Shown: positions 11,683 to 24,500, counted from the first letter of the stretch. The stretch is 64,000 nt of DNA from Blastomussa wellsi (GCA_947652115.1 OX393570.1:2738317-2802316), one strand, 5' to 3'. Made by a program: numbers and translations. The notes: a model not told the origin generated them from the sequence alone.

Positions 11683-12301
11683 TCTAAGCATATTGAGAGA
11701 TAAAATTTATGTTGAGCCAGGACAGTTTTCTACTAAAATCAATTTGACTACTCGCTCTTTCTAGTTTTCTACGTTCAATAGTCGAAGTTCTCGCTTACAA
11801 CGCGTTGGCTATTTGTTCGTAGAAACGCGAGTTGAAACATTTTAGAATAATGCATTTATACCAAGACATTTACAAATTCCCCCTACCCAAGGCCAATATT
11901 TTTCTGTCCCTCCACTTGGTTGCACAATTTGGAAGGACTCCCAAATTGTAACAACTTTGTACTTTGTAAGTCTTAGAATGACATTTTCACCGAACATACA
12001 CTTACTTTGCCCTATGCATTCATTGAAGGCTTACTGTGTGTTACAGGGCTCGAAGTTGAAAAGTTCCGAAAATTGAAAAAAGTAGTCGCAAATGTAAGCA
12101 TCAAATCGGGCCACTTTTTGCAATCATTGCATGGTTGTAAAAAATTGCAAAACAGTCTTAAACAAGCTTTAAAACAAACGAATTATAAATTAAAAGTTGC
12201 CCCCACAATTTTTTTTTTTTGGCTATTATAAAATCATGCAAATACGATCGTATCGAATCGGTTATACCACGTTCCCGCGGTCCGGATCTTTCATTTTCAA
12301 A

Positions 12302-12487
12302 ATGGCGGCGATGTTTCGAATCCTGCGGGTCCTTCCCCGTATATCTTCTCTCGGAAGTGCAAAAGCCGTCCAATACGGGAGGCGCGAGGTTCTGTCCCCC
12401 CCCCCCCCCCTCCCGAAATACAATATCTATTTTGGGGGGAATTTTATGATGTTGCTTTCCAACTGTAACTTTGAACGCGTCATTACG
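12302..12487 (+). CDS. possible first exon encoding a mitochondrial-type presequence
   Basis: An ATG in strong context (TTCAAAATGGCGG) opens MAAMFRILRVLPRISSLGSA, rich in Arg, Leu and Ser with no acidic residue, as in a mitochondrial targeting peptide. The frame stays open through a poly-C run (read as prolines) to a donor-like ACG|GTGAGA at 12487. I find no downstream plus-strand exon before the convergent DMRT gene ends at 13191, so it could be a broken gene, a 5' fragment copied here, or chance. Confidence 0.25.
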
Positions 12488-12789
12488 GTGAGAACATTTT
12501 TAAATTATTCGTTGAGTTCTTCCATACCTCGGAATAATGCTAATTTCTTCCCATCCCTTCCATACATACACCGTATTTCTTTCGCGCAACCTTACTTTTT
12601 GATGTACATGTATATATTTTGAAAAAAGCATTTTTACATTTAAAAACTGAAGTGTGTTTACTCTGTTATTTTAACTCAGTCTAACAATTGCTTACACAAA
12701 ACTAATGTCATTTAAGTTTTATGATTTTTTTTGATAAAATTAGTCGTAAACGTTTGAATAGAAAATGAATTCCAAATAGGCCATTGCCT

Positions 12790-12920
12790 CAGTGTCAAAA
12801 CGAGTCTTTTAACTGCATCTTCATTCTCACGCAAAATGAGCTCATTTCCATATGAATAGTTCGCACTTACTCGTTTTGAAACAGAGGGAAAAGGGAACTT
12901 GAAAATGGCCCAGGCCTATT
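12790..12920. repeat. interspersed repeat (ACGAGT...GTTTTGAAACAGAGG family), copy 1
   Basis: CCTCAGTGTCAAAACGAGTC and CTCGTTTTGAAACAGAGGGA are inverted-repeat ends of a roughly 130-bp element. Related copies are at 30740-30930 (within an IWS1 intron) and 42310-42510. Confidence 0.7.
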
Positions 12921-12927
12921 GTAATAG

Positions 12928-13110
12928 AATATAATTTGGTTTTATCAACTGGGTTGATAATGTCAATTGGCCACCGTAAAGAGATTCGAGAGCTGACGTT
13001 TCGAGCGTTAGCCCTTCGTCGGAGGGCTAACGCTCGAAACGTCAGCTCTCGAATCTCTTTACGGTGGCCAATTGACATTATCAACCCAGTTGATAAAACC
13101 AAATTATATT
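12928..13110. repeat. 183-bp near-perfect palindrome
   Basis: Two 91-nt arms are centred on base 13019. I checked the outer ends and the central twenty or so bases and found one mismatch (13016/13022). The arms contain GTCAATTGGCCACCGTAAAG and CGTTTCGAGCGTTAGCCC. Both strands therefore encode the same 58-residue frame, which is a by-product of the symmetry and not a gene. Confidence 0.95.
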
Positions 13111-13117
13111 GTTATAC

Positions 13118-13162
<45 letters not shown>

Positions 13163-13190
13163 CTATTGCAATAGAGCTTTAAAAGCCCTG

Positions 13191-16100
13191 CTAACATTTA
13201 AGGTCCGCCCCGCATTTTCCACAAAACCTGTCACCAGATCGAGGTTTCGTTCCGCATCGGAAGCAAGTCGAGACTTCGTTGTTTTCAAGGCTAGTTTCTC
13301 TTAGCAGTGGTGGTGAGCCAGAATAAGTTGACAAAAATGACGTCCTTAGCAGGCCGCTTTGTGTAGTAAATCTACTAATTTCTCTATCTTCTCTCTCGCC
13401 TCTATGAGTCTGTATCGATAGGCTTCTTAGATGGGGAGGTAAGTGCATTCCAGTATGAGCCTGTGCAGACAAAGCTCCTAAGGAGGTCAGCGGGTGGGGC
13501 GTTGTCTTGGTGACGCCGTTAAGTGACGTCAGCGGTAACGTTGGTGGTACAGTGGGAAGCAGAGTTGGTTTTACTCCAGTGAATGGAATGCTGGGAAAGC
13601 TTGAACTTAAATGTACAGGCGGACGGGTAGGGCTTGATGTTGAAGGGAAATCAATAGAATGACTCTTTCCAGCTAAAATGCACTCAATTGCCTGGACTAC
13701 GTCACCACTGCAACCTTTCAAAACGAGCTCTAACACGTTCTCCTTGTGCGAGGGAAATACTTTACTAAGAACCTCCACTGGGCGTGGAGGTTGTCTTCTT
13801 TTCAATGCAGATTCCCCGAGGCTCTTCTGAAGAAGTTTGACCGTGTAATCAAAATCATCTTGATCGCGGAATGTCGAGCTCCACGGAAACTGAAACGAGT
13901 GCCTGTCGCTTTCTTGAACCACGTGATCAACACGTGGCCGGCAGCTGTCGTGCACGTGAAAGCGGGGTGATGGAGAGCGGGAGACACCGTTGACATGAGG
14001 CGGAGAGGCGCTCCTCGCTAACCTCTTTGGCGGCGGCTCATCGGTTTGATCCTCCCCAGAAACAGACTCACTTCGGATGGGATTTGAATACTCTGTATCG
14101 TCTTTAGGCTCTTCTTTAATAAACACAGGTTCTTGTGCGTTTTTCTCTATGGAATACAAACAGGAAAATTGTCATGTAAAAGTAAATGAGGACAACAGCT
14201 TGGAACGCGGCGCGTGCTATAAGAGTACCGCCAGCCACTCAAGTTACTCTCCTCATAAGTGTACAAAGCAAACAAAAACGAAGAGACAGAAAAAGAAAAA
14301 TTGTTTTCTACTATGTTTGTCTTCCTTTTTCATAACAATCTGCTATGATCAAAAATGAAAAATTTGCCGTTGGATTTGCTTTAGACTGATAAAACCAACG
14401 AAAAGGAAGAAATCGTGAATAATATATTTTCCATTACAACATAAAAAAGTATTAAAAAAGGAAGAGAAATTTGATGTTATTCTCGAACTAAAAGTTTGGG
14501 GCTTTTATATCATGTGGTCGCTGAACTTAACTTTTAGAAACTCGATAATAATCACACGGCTCCATTGTTCCGATGAGATTGAAGAACCAACTTGTTCCAA
14601 TTGGCAAATTTTATTGTCATGATAAGGCACTTTCCACGCCCTCGTTTGAATAGGTCTTTTCTTGTCTTTGTCAGCTTTTATATGGTGTTTCAGCACATAT
14701 GAGGTTTTTTAAAATCATTAGAACCAAATTATTGACATTATTGAAGCATCGTTATACCGCCATCCAGTGACCCGAGTATAAAAATGCTTTTGTCGGTACT
14801 TTTTTTAATTCAGAATCCCCGCGACAAACTCGAACACACGTACACAAACATTTTACTCTGATTTTGGTGAGATCAAAGTATAAATGGTATTGGACGTATT
14901 AGATACTGTTAAAAAAAGGATCAGCGACTTATTACATGGTACAAATTAAAAATATCGCGTCAACTTTGTTTTAATTCCTAACAGCTTCCTTTTTTTTCTG
15001 TTCTATTCGAAAAAATCGAGCGTAAATGACTGAAAACCTTCTTGCATCTAACAAAGAACGCGTGTTAAACCGTTTAACCGGAACTGTTTAATCAAGTTGG
15101 TTAAAATTTCGCGGGCGAATTCAATTTTAACAGCCTATTCGGTTAAAATAGTCATATTTAACCGGACTTCAGTCCGCGAGTCATTAGTTAATAAATTTTA
15201 AAAAAATCCACAGATTTTTTTGTACTTGTTGAAGTGGATGTCAGGTGGCATGATTGTTTGGCCCGTCAAGTTTCACTTACTTAATGATAAATATTTTCGA
15301 GTAAATATAACCATTGGAATAGGAATGAAAACATAAGAATATGTTTGCGGAACAGTTGATTAATCTATAGTTAATTTACGGCAAGAAATGAATTTCTCTC
15401 GACCTAAATTTGTGTCGAATTTAAATTCATGATCCGACTGTCATTTGTTAAGCTATATTAAGTGAATAGCTATGGGAAATCAGTAATATAAGAAAGATTC
15501 ACTTTAAAGGGGTTTTGTCTCTTCCTTTTCAAAAAGAATGAAATTACATTGATTACAATTTGAAAAGAATAAGTTCCATTCTTGGAAACATGCATCATCA
15601 CTGCACAACAGAAACATATCATTGGGTTCATTCAAAAAATACTTTTTTATTTAGTTAGGATTACACAACACATCCAACGGAACAAAAGAATTTTCCTCAC
15701 TGTTTGACTTCAACTACAGCCGAATCTTTTGTTCTTTCAAATAGACTTCCGTCAAAGCAGCGTTCACACCTTTCTAGCCCGAAAATGACTTTCTAATTAT
15801 TTCGACTCACGTACGTAATTTTGAAATCGTTACTGTGGCTGTAATTTACTTACCTTCAGTAATGGGGCAAGAGGTTGGTCGTACGGGCTCGTCTGGCAGA
15901 TTCGCGGGGTAAACAGGGTTTATTCTTTGCGCGAGTGAGGAGAAGGTAGCTTCGTGATCGCCGCTTTCGCGCGTGTACACCGCACATGGCTCACCTCCTC
16001 TCGACTCGTACGGCTCTATTCTGGTCTGATGTCGCAAGAGAGCCACTCTTGCCGCGGTAATTCTTTGGCGTTCGGCTATCAATAAGCACTTGGGGCAGAC

Positions 16101-16229
16101 GCAATCCCTCCATTTGCAGTAGTGCTTGTGACCCTTGAGAGAAGAGACCACTCCGTGATTCCTACAACGCGCACATTTCGGCGCGCGGAGTGAGCCGCTC
16201 GATGAACCGTTTTCAGATACAGCGCTCAT
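13191..16229 (-). CDS. DMRT transcription factor with DM and DMA domains
   Basis: DNA-binding regulator of the doublesex/mab-3 related family, nuclear. Two exons, 16229-15854 and 14146-13191, join through donor GAAG|GTAAGT and acceptor CCATAG to 443 aa. The DM domain is at residues 17-63: [17 protein letters not shown], then [13 protein letters not shown] and [15 protein letters not shown], with all zinc ligands present. A KEEP-type acidic patch and Ser/Pro-rich linker follow. A DMA (CUE-like) domain is at about 246-284: [19 protein letters not shown] through QAIECIL. DM plus DMA places it with the DMRTA/DMRT3/DMRT93B group. The last 24 residues hold CFRC, a ten-residue spacer and CGKC, a possible zinc ribbon that I do not know from vertebrate DMRTs. 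The start at 16229 is preferred over an in-frame Met 40 codons upstream because the conserved part begins soon after it. Confidence 0.93.
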
Positions 16230-16379
16230 AGCAAAGCAAATTTGTCTCCGCGTTGACTTCAGTTTTACAGATAAAAAATGTAAATATTTCCAGAGGAAAA
16301 TCAGTTTAACCAAACGCCACACTTTGATATTCTCTTCGTTCGCGATCACGTAAAATTGGTGTCACTGCAGAGAAAATAC

Positions 16380-19099
16380 CAGTCCTTAAATGTCGCTGAC
16401 TAATTAACAGGGATGTTTGCTATGAATAACAAGCTCTCCCATTGGCTCGTAACTGGTCAATTATTCAACGGTATTGTTCGTTCGCCCGCAAGTGATAAGC
16501 AGTCCTTAAAAACTGTACAAAGTATATATACACAAGTTGATCGTCGGTAAAAAGCTTGAAATTGTATGAAGATTCTTACAGTCCTTTTCTGACAACTTCA
16601 CAGACATAATTCACTCCTCTCTGGATACGTTTCAGTGAAAAACAATTCCAACGTGTCACTCTATAGATTTTGTGACTGCTCTTTTAACAGCGATTTAAAA
16701 GTAACATAATTTATGTATGACTTCTAAGCTGTTTTTCGCACCAGCGGTGGAAACGCTTGGAATTACGATTTATGAATTTTACGGAAAATCAACTTAGTCA
16801 AGTGGAAAAGCTAAGCGAAAACCTAAAAAATGTTAGTTGCTTATTTGAAGATATCTGTGCGACGGCTCTTGAAAATCCATCCAACCATTTTACCATGTAC
16901 CGGGTAAACCAAAAGGGCTAACAGGCAAAAGAAACTATAAACTTCTCACCTCGGGAAATGTTGTCAGATTTTAACGAGAAGTCAAATTAGCATATTGTGA
17001 AAAAACTACCTCCGGATGTGAAGTATCCTCGGCGTAAGTGTCGGAGCGTATTTCGCAGCCTTGATAGTTCTATAAACTGTTAGTATTCGCTCTGTACGTG
17101 ATCAAAATTAATAACATTTTGGCAATGGTGTTAACACTTTTGAGAGGTAAGTGTCCGCCCTCTCTAGTGCTTTCGCTTGTTACAAGTTTCACAAACATGT
17201 TTCACAACTTGGTTTGTTTACTCAAGAACCTCGTAGAAGCTGGTTTCTTCGCTACATTTGACGGAAATGTATACATTTCGGTAAATGATGAAGTAAGGCA
17301 AACAACACGGAATATATTACAATCAAGGAGTGAAACTTGAGTGAAATTCTCTTTTTAACACTCTGTAGTCGCGCTTTTCTACTCGGATTCCAAACACCAC
17401 AGTACCATATAAAGAAAACTAATTTGGCCGAGTCGACTAAATGAATTATCGATCTACGCGCTTTTAATGTTATTTTATTACTATTTTAGTTTGTTTACAA
17501 TACTCTTATGGAGAGTCTATAGTTTCAGTAATTTTTTTGACAATTTTAACAAACTTAAATAAGGAATTCCAAGACCACCCATAGCTTTTGCTACTACAAA
17601 ACATAGAAATCACCAGTTGGTGTTTTCGCGAGCTAATTTTCGATACCTGTTTGGAGGCTGTTTAATATTTTATATACGACGAGAGAATGTTTCATTTTCC
17701 TCTGAATCAGTCAACAGAATGGAAAAATTTCAACAAAATTTAACTTAATATTGGATTTCGACGAACAGGCAAATAACTTATCCGGCGAATGTTTCATGTA
17801 ACATGCAGTTACTAGGCAAACAGTGTGGCTCCAATATTTTGATAAGTTTACTTTACGATGAAAATCTAGTTCGTTGAATGTGGTTCCATTGTTTTAAAAT
17901 TGAAGGGTTGTTATTTTCACATATCAAGTTTTTTAAGCAGTTTGCATTTGTTTTTATATTCACCGTTCATCTTTCGTTTTTATGAAACATATACATCAGT
18001 TGTTTTAAAGTGTTTACTATCTTCAACCGCTAGGTATTTACATATTCTGTTATATAGTTTCAACTTAGCTTTCCATACATCTTCGCTAGCAATATGTCAA
18101 TTAGATTTTGATTGTTTTTGTCTTTAATAGAAACATATCTCTATATTTTTCCAGCTATCTATTTCGCAATTGGCAGGCGACGCATCACCTTTGCATTCGA
18201 ATTCTGTAAATAGAACATAAAAATCGTAAAATAAACAAATTCTTAATTGATGTAAAAAAAAAAAACGTAACTCGAAAAATTCTTACAAATTTCAGCTCAC
18301 CGGCTGGTCATTTGCCGGTGGCATTAATCAATATTTACTGTCCATTAGCCCCAATTAGGATACTTCGCGAGCTATAGCTGAGAAAAATAATGATAAATTT
18401 GGAGAAAACTCGACATGTTTCCAAAAGCAGGTTTTTTTTTTCAGTTTATAAATGCCCTTCAAAAATATACGATCATCGTGGAATTTCACATTAAACGCTT
18501 TTTTACAGAACGTGTCGACTTTCAGCTGGTTTTTCATGTGTTCGTGGTCTCTTATCAGCTCGGAAAAGTCGAAAATCTTTATCAAACCTTTCGGAAGATT
18601 ATATTAACGAAACCAAATCCGCAGTACAATTTATAGCAGGACAAAGCAAATACTTTCGCAGATGATGCCGGAAAATGGTAAGGCATAATTTCATAATTTA
18701 TAATAAACATACAAAGCGCTCTTCGAGCGAACTCTTTTCTTTTGTTCATTCGTAAAAAACCTGTTATTGACACTACACATTTATACTCCTCTTTGTTTGT
18801 TTTGGCTCCACGCAGTGGTTTTTTATCTTTCCCTGCGATCTGTTGAACGGTATGTTTGTTTTACGGTTTCTTCGTTTTCCTTGGTGTTTCTTCGTTTATA
18901 ATCAGTGATTTCCACTGCAAAGGTTTGCCTTGCGGCCAAGTGGTTGATATTCGGAGAAGCTGTTTACCACGTGTGAAGCGCGATGAAAAAATGATTTATC
19001 TATACGCGTTGGACTCGTGGATGGAGACAATCAGACAAGATACTTTACTTTGTTCGTACACTGCTGTTCTACACCCAGGGAATAATTGGCGAGCTCAGT
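16380..19099. other. upstream intergenic region of the DMRT gene, nothing recognised
   Basis: AT-rich sequence with no frame carrying a recognisable domain, no spliced gene and no clear transposon ends. The open frames over 17098-17340, 17900-18127 and 18355-18773 look like chance. A conserved developmental enhancer could be hidden here, but nothing in a single sequence shows it. Confidence 0.5.
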
Positions 19100-19575
19100 G
19101 AAAGAATGTTCGGGGTACCTGTGATAGACGTCTGGGATGAATTTGGGCGGAGAACGGTAATCTGTCCGATACCGACGGATCATCCGTCCAGAAAGCTTCA
19201 TTTATCGCGATAGTTAGCGGCTCGATTTATACTTGGGACAGATCATCTGTCCAGTATAAGTACGGGACGAACTTTGCGACGAATTATCCGTGTGTCTTGA
19301 TGGATTATCCACGATGGTTCTTCGGTCAAGACGAATTGTCGTGATAAGCTGTGTGGACGGATGATCTGTCCGTTTGCCCGCATTTATACATAGACGAATT
19401 ATCGGACAGATTACCGTTCTCTGCCCAAATTCATCCGTTCCTTGTATAAATCGGGCCAGTCTTGACCCACGAACTATCGTGGATAATCCGTCTAACGAAC
19501 GAGAAGACACATCGATATAGTTCGACCCGTGTTTACACTCGACGGATGATTCGTCTCTAGTATAAATCGCGCCAA
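19100..19575. mobile_element. internally repetitive fold-back element
   Basis: ATGAATTTGGGCGGAGAACG with GTAATCTGTCCGAT (19135-19170) returns inverted at 19401-19435 as ATCGGACAGATTACCG and TTCTCTGCCCAAATTCAT. Between and around these arms, units such as GACGGATGATCTGTCC, ATTTATAC, GGATTATCC and AAGACGAATTGTCG recur on both strands. No coding frame fits a transposase. Confidence 0.75.
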
Positions 19576-21592
19576 TGCCACAGAAATCCAAGTTCTTCAG
19601 CGCTACGGTTTTCGCGCCAGTCATCCGGCCAAGATTTATCCATGTCCGAAATCCTATTCATTTGGTCTCAAAACGTGGTCCTGATGAAAAATCCTGTTAC
19701 GTCGAAATCTGTTTTCGTCACAACTTCAATTTAATGCAAATTGCTGACATTTTCTTCCTTGAATTCGTTTCTCGAAATCAAAGTACCAAAACTCCTTACT
19801 GTAAACCACGCATTTCTTTGAATGCAAGTTCTGAGAATTTGAAGATACTTTGGGTTGTTTGTAATCCGTCTCAACCTACCCCGATCTCAACCATCCTTGT
19901 TCCTTTTCGGTTTGTTTATAGTTCCTGTTTAGTATTTTCCTAACTAGGTGACACATCGTTTCCGACTTTTTCCCATACAAAAAGGTGGCTGGATTCATTG
20001 CTTCCGTCATTAAATTTAAGCCGAAACGTATAATTTAAACAGAAATGATAACAAAAAACATCACTACTTCATTTCACATTTAGATGCACTTTACTGTTTT
20101 TTTTTATCTATTTACAAAACCAAACGTACATGAAATTGTGTCGTTGCAACATTGGAAAGGAATTTACTCGAGTTACAAGCTTTTTATAAAATATAAACGT
20201 TCAGTTGATTACAGTATTAGATTATACGAGCTATTTCGTAAAAAGGGTGAAAACCTTTTCTTCCATTTTCTATGTTTCTAGCTGTTATTCAATGTGAAGT
20301 GTGATCGATATGATCGTGATTTTGTTACCTGTACAGAGATTCAATCGATTTCAGACATAAAAAAGCTCGGCAAAATTCCGTAAAAACACAACAGATTCTC
20401 TAGCTTTCTATATTTGCATTTGGTTATTCGTCTTCTCTTACTAAAGGGCCTTTGACACTTTTCTACGCATGTGTGAAGATTTGATTTCTGGTCCGTCGGA
20501 GCAGAAATCAAAGTTAATTTATACCATTAAAATTATCTTCCATAGACCTCGCGAGGCATGCAAAAGCTATGCAAATTAAGGTAAAGGATAATTTAGTCAA
20601 TGGTGGAAATTTTAAGCGGGAAATATTGCTTATATTTTCATATGAACATCACAGGAAATATGTTCTCGAAGGGTGATACACAAGGCGGCTCGGGACCAAA
20701 GCTAAAACAAAGAGATAAGGCTAGACAAAGAGGTGTTCGAGCACACGTGAAAACTCCAAAACAATTGCAGAAGGCCACGGTAGTTCGTGGCGTTCAGTGC
20801 ACAAACTTGCCAATTTTCTATTGGTTGAAACACTATCTGTTCAAATTAAAGTTGCACATGCGCACTATCGTGACAATGGCCCTTTAAAAGTGCAATCAAA
20901 TGAGCAATAAGAGATTTAGCAAAAAGGTTATTGGGGTTAATGTTCGTTTGGCTCAAAAACGTTTTCAAATTTACAAGGGGTTGAGAAAAATTTACTTATC
21001 TCACATAGCACGAAAAATATTTACGCCTGGGTGACCTGTTCTTGTCCTCTTCTGGGGTTGCAATGTTGAAAGCATTTTTTTTTTCGTTTTGGTTAAAATT
21101 TCGCGGCTTAAATATTGAACATATTGAGAGCGTCCCTGCCACAAGTGGAAATTTTTCCCTTCGCAGGAAGTTTACATTTGGCGATAAAAGGTTTATTTCA
21201 TTTGCACTAACAGTGCTGTGCGTCTTATCGCTGCCGCCACCTAGGAAAGTTTTGGACAACTTTTGGCATCTTTTAGGCAACTTCCCCGCAATCAAAATGC
21301 AGGTTGAGACTTGTGAAAATTCCCAGGAGAGTGAATGGTGAATTTGACATTTTAAGATAACCGCCTTCAACAGCTTACGTGTTTTTATTGGCTGGTTCAA
21401 ATAGAGGCCAGCGAAAAGATGTCAAAATTGTCACAATTTTTCTCAAGTGGCAATGAACGGTGCGGGCGCTGTAAAGCGATTCTCGAGGATTTTTAAGTTT
21501 TATGCGAAAAACCAAAACACTCCATTCAGCGCCAGCATCGTTCTTTCGTAAGTAACCTTGTTATGCATCACGCATAGACGGCCATTTCGTGA
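19576..21592. other. intergenic region between fold-back element and IWS1 3' end
   Basis: Apart from the MITE at 20443-20885 I see no gene or structured element. The inverted pair of frames over 20996-21400 has no recognisable domain. Confidence 0.5.
20443..20885. mobile_element. MITE with AAAGGGCC termini
   Basis: The left end AAAGGGCCTTTGACACTTTT and the reverse-complemented right end AAAGGGCCATTGTCACGATA share about 24 of 31 positions, ending in CGCATGTG on both sides. About 440 bp, non-coding. The target duplication is unclear. Confidence 0.65.
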
Positions 21593-24500
21593 TCACAGTG
21601 CCATTTTCCTTCCCTCAATGCTGATCTCTACAGCCCTCTGTGTTCCTCTATTGAGAAGCTTCTTCTTTTCTTCGAACTTTCTCTTCTGCTTTTCAAATCT
21701 GTCCATGGTCTTTTGCGGTTTCTGAAATTAGCGATAAGAAAAAATGAAACGATGGAGGATTTTACGCGATTTTTGACAAGCTTTTACCATTAGCTGGTCA
21801 TATGACCAAGTCATCGTGTAACACCCGACATTACCTGCACATTAGCAGGTCGCCAAATCTAAAGTGCATAGAACTAGCAAGACATTTTCACGGCCAACAA
21901 AACCACTCACTGCAGAGGCCAGACAGAGGTTTGCACGACAGAAATGTGCAAATTAGGTAAACGTCACTGAAGAGGAGGCAAGTGGATAAAAACTGAACGT
22001 AACTTTCGAATGCAGCTTCGCAAAAGACGCTGAAAACCTGAATAAATACACTTAAATATACAAAGCGAGAGGATTTCACGTTAGCGTACCCCACGGAAAC
22101 GAGCATTGGTTCGAGAAGTCGGGGATCAATAAAAGTTGATGCACGGTAAGCTGCCAAAAATGGTATTGGTAACACGATGTTAACGTCAGAATCTTTGTCC
22201 ACACCGTGAAAAAGTGCATTGTTTGACTTCAAACTCAGCTTCCTGTTTTTCTACATGGTAGATTGCGCTTGTGCATTACTCAGCATTTTCATCACCCACT
22301 CACCCTGTTAAAATCTGTTCGTTCAATGCTGTTCTGTGGCCTCACCACGTAATCCTTGTTGGACGGCATAGGAACACGTGCTCGCATCACAAAACCCTTG
22401 TCACCAGGCCTCACGGGTCTGATAAAGAGAGCAATCAACACCTGTTAGTTTGTCTCACTTCAAAACTCAAATAAACACAAATGGCACCAAGTTTACTCAC
22501 TTTTTTTCGCTCTGCAGAGCAGAATCGATAGATTTCGGCGTCTTCCCTCCGTCGCTATCTACCGAACTAAAAGAAAAAGAAATAAACTTTAAGACAGGAT
22601 AAAAAAGAGAAACTTTAAATAGCAAAATCAAAAAATACGTGAAAAAATTCTTGTGTAATTTCTTCACTCATATATAGATAAGCTATAAAGTAAAACAAGT
22701 CGGGATGGCTATCTACCATCTCTTATCTAACGCCAGCTCATGGAATACTTGTTAAATATCACAGTTTTTTTTAATACCTTAACCTCCTTTTCTTGGACAT
22801 GTTTTGATAGTCTCTTTCCTCTCTCTCCTCTCGACTAAGCGACTTGAAATTTGACGTCACACCGAATATCGGGCGCGCCCAATCATCTAAAAAAGATTAG
22901 AATGTTAGAAATCGCAACAACTGAAAAACTCTTATTTTACATAGTAATACTCACTGATGAGTTTTCCGGCTACTTTCTTGTTCTCTCTGTTCTCTTTTGG
23001 ATGACGACACAGGTACATAACCGCTTTGCCAATGCCGCTCATTTTGAGCGCTCTCCCATCCATTGGCGGAAACTTAAAAGGAAAAACACAGCGTTATAAA
23101 GATGATTAAAACAGGGCACCCACTTGGTCAGATTCACGCAAATGAGTGGTGCACAGAAAAACCAAAAAATGTTTCATGAGAACAGCGAGTCTCTCAAACA
23201 TGAAAACAAGTGGATACAGGTAAAATGTTGGGGTTATCAATTTCCTCCAAACCGTGAGATTGGTACAGTCTTAAACATCCTTCATGTCAGAGAAAAATAA
23301 GCAACTGTTTGGGCGTGTCACGCAAAACTCCTTTCCTCACCAACTTTAGGCAGTTACCCACTACCTCCCTGGAACCTCTAGTAAACACTACCATTATTGT
23401 TTTCTAGGGCTTGGGTCATTATTGTGGCCTGTTAGTTATTGTTTAAAGAACCGATGACATGTCTCATTTCAAGAGGTACAATGTAGTTGGCGACCCACTC
23501 CAGGAGTAGTGCTCTGTGATTACACAAGTAACAATTGCGAAGAAGACTAGAAATGGAAGGGGACATGGCCTACTCTATGGTTGAACATCACTTCATGTGG
23601 AACACATCTACATAGGGGACACATCAAGCAAGGGTGGCACCGTGGTGCACTCGCCTCCCACCAATGTGACCCAGGTTCAAATTCGATTCCGGCCCGGCGC
23701 CATACGTGGGTCTCGTCCTTGCTCCAAGGGTTTTTCTCTGGGTTCTCTGGCTTTCCTCCCTCCTCAAAGACCAACAATTCTAAATTTCATTTCGACCTGA
23801 ATGGAGGACCCGCATGAAAACCAGCCGATGTCCATCATCTCTAAATATCGTGTTATTATTAACTAGATTAGTAACTGTTTACCTCGGCCAACACTTTGAG
23901 CAATCCTTCTCGAATCTGCAAATGAGGTAACGAGCCATCTGGCAAAGGGCTAAGCCACTCCTGTGGCGTGAAACAAAGAAAGAAAATAAGTCCTTCCTGG
24001 CAATTTAATAAAGCCAGTGAGTGAGTGAGTGAGTAAGTCAGTCAGTTAGACAGACAGACGAGTCGAAGAGTCAGTCAGTCATTCATTCAGCCAGTCAGTC
24101 ATTCAGTCTGTTGGTCAAATAGTCAGTCACTTCGGTCATTTTGGTCAGTCAGTCAGCCAGAGAGTCTGTCAGTGAGTCCATCCATTAGTCAGTCACTCAG
24201 CCAGTCAGTCACTCAGTTGGTCAAATAGTCAGTCACTTCGGTCATTTTGGTCAGTCAGTCAGCCAGAGAGTCTGTCAGTGAGTCCATCCATTAGTCAGTC
24301 ACTCAGGCAGTCAGTCACTCAGTCAACAATATTAATGGCTAAAACAAAATGAACTGCCTGGCATTTGCCTGTCATTTTCTACACAGATAAAATAATATAA
24401 ATGTCGTAGGTGCCCACAATAATATCACAAACACAGCCAACACAAATCAGCAAACAACTGAGATGGCTGATAAAGGTGTTTGAAATATTGTTGGACCTTG

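Larger units (their letters stand above)
9867..13190. other. intergenic region between RRAGA and the DMRT gene
   Basis: No supported gene apart from one weak first-exon candidate (12302-12487). The space carries the small inverted-repeat elements listed separately at 10079, 11049, 11464 and 12928, a decayed hairpin repeat at about 11740-11845 and a poly-C run near 12397-12411. Confidence 0.6.

Noticed and set aside
13010..13065. Hammerhead-ribozyme-like core (CGACGA ... GAAACGTC)
   Set aside because: The required CTGANGA box reads CCGACGA and stem III would have no loop, so a working monomer is not supported. A dimeric form cannot be judged here.
12842..13304. Two opposite frames with the same first 58 residues
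   Set aside because: They come from the palindrome at 12928-13110; the identity is a consequence of strand symmetry.
13750..14000. Open frames on the plus strand opposite the DMRT second exon
   Set aside because: Shadows of the GC-richer coding exon on the other strand.
21888..22232. 114-codon frame considered as an extra IWS1 exon
   Set aside because: Exon 22418-22304 joins the last exon 21721-21593 directly in phase, and the joined protein matches the human C-terminus without it.
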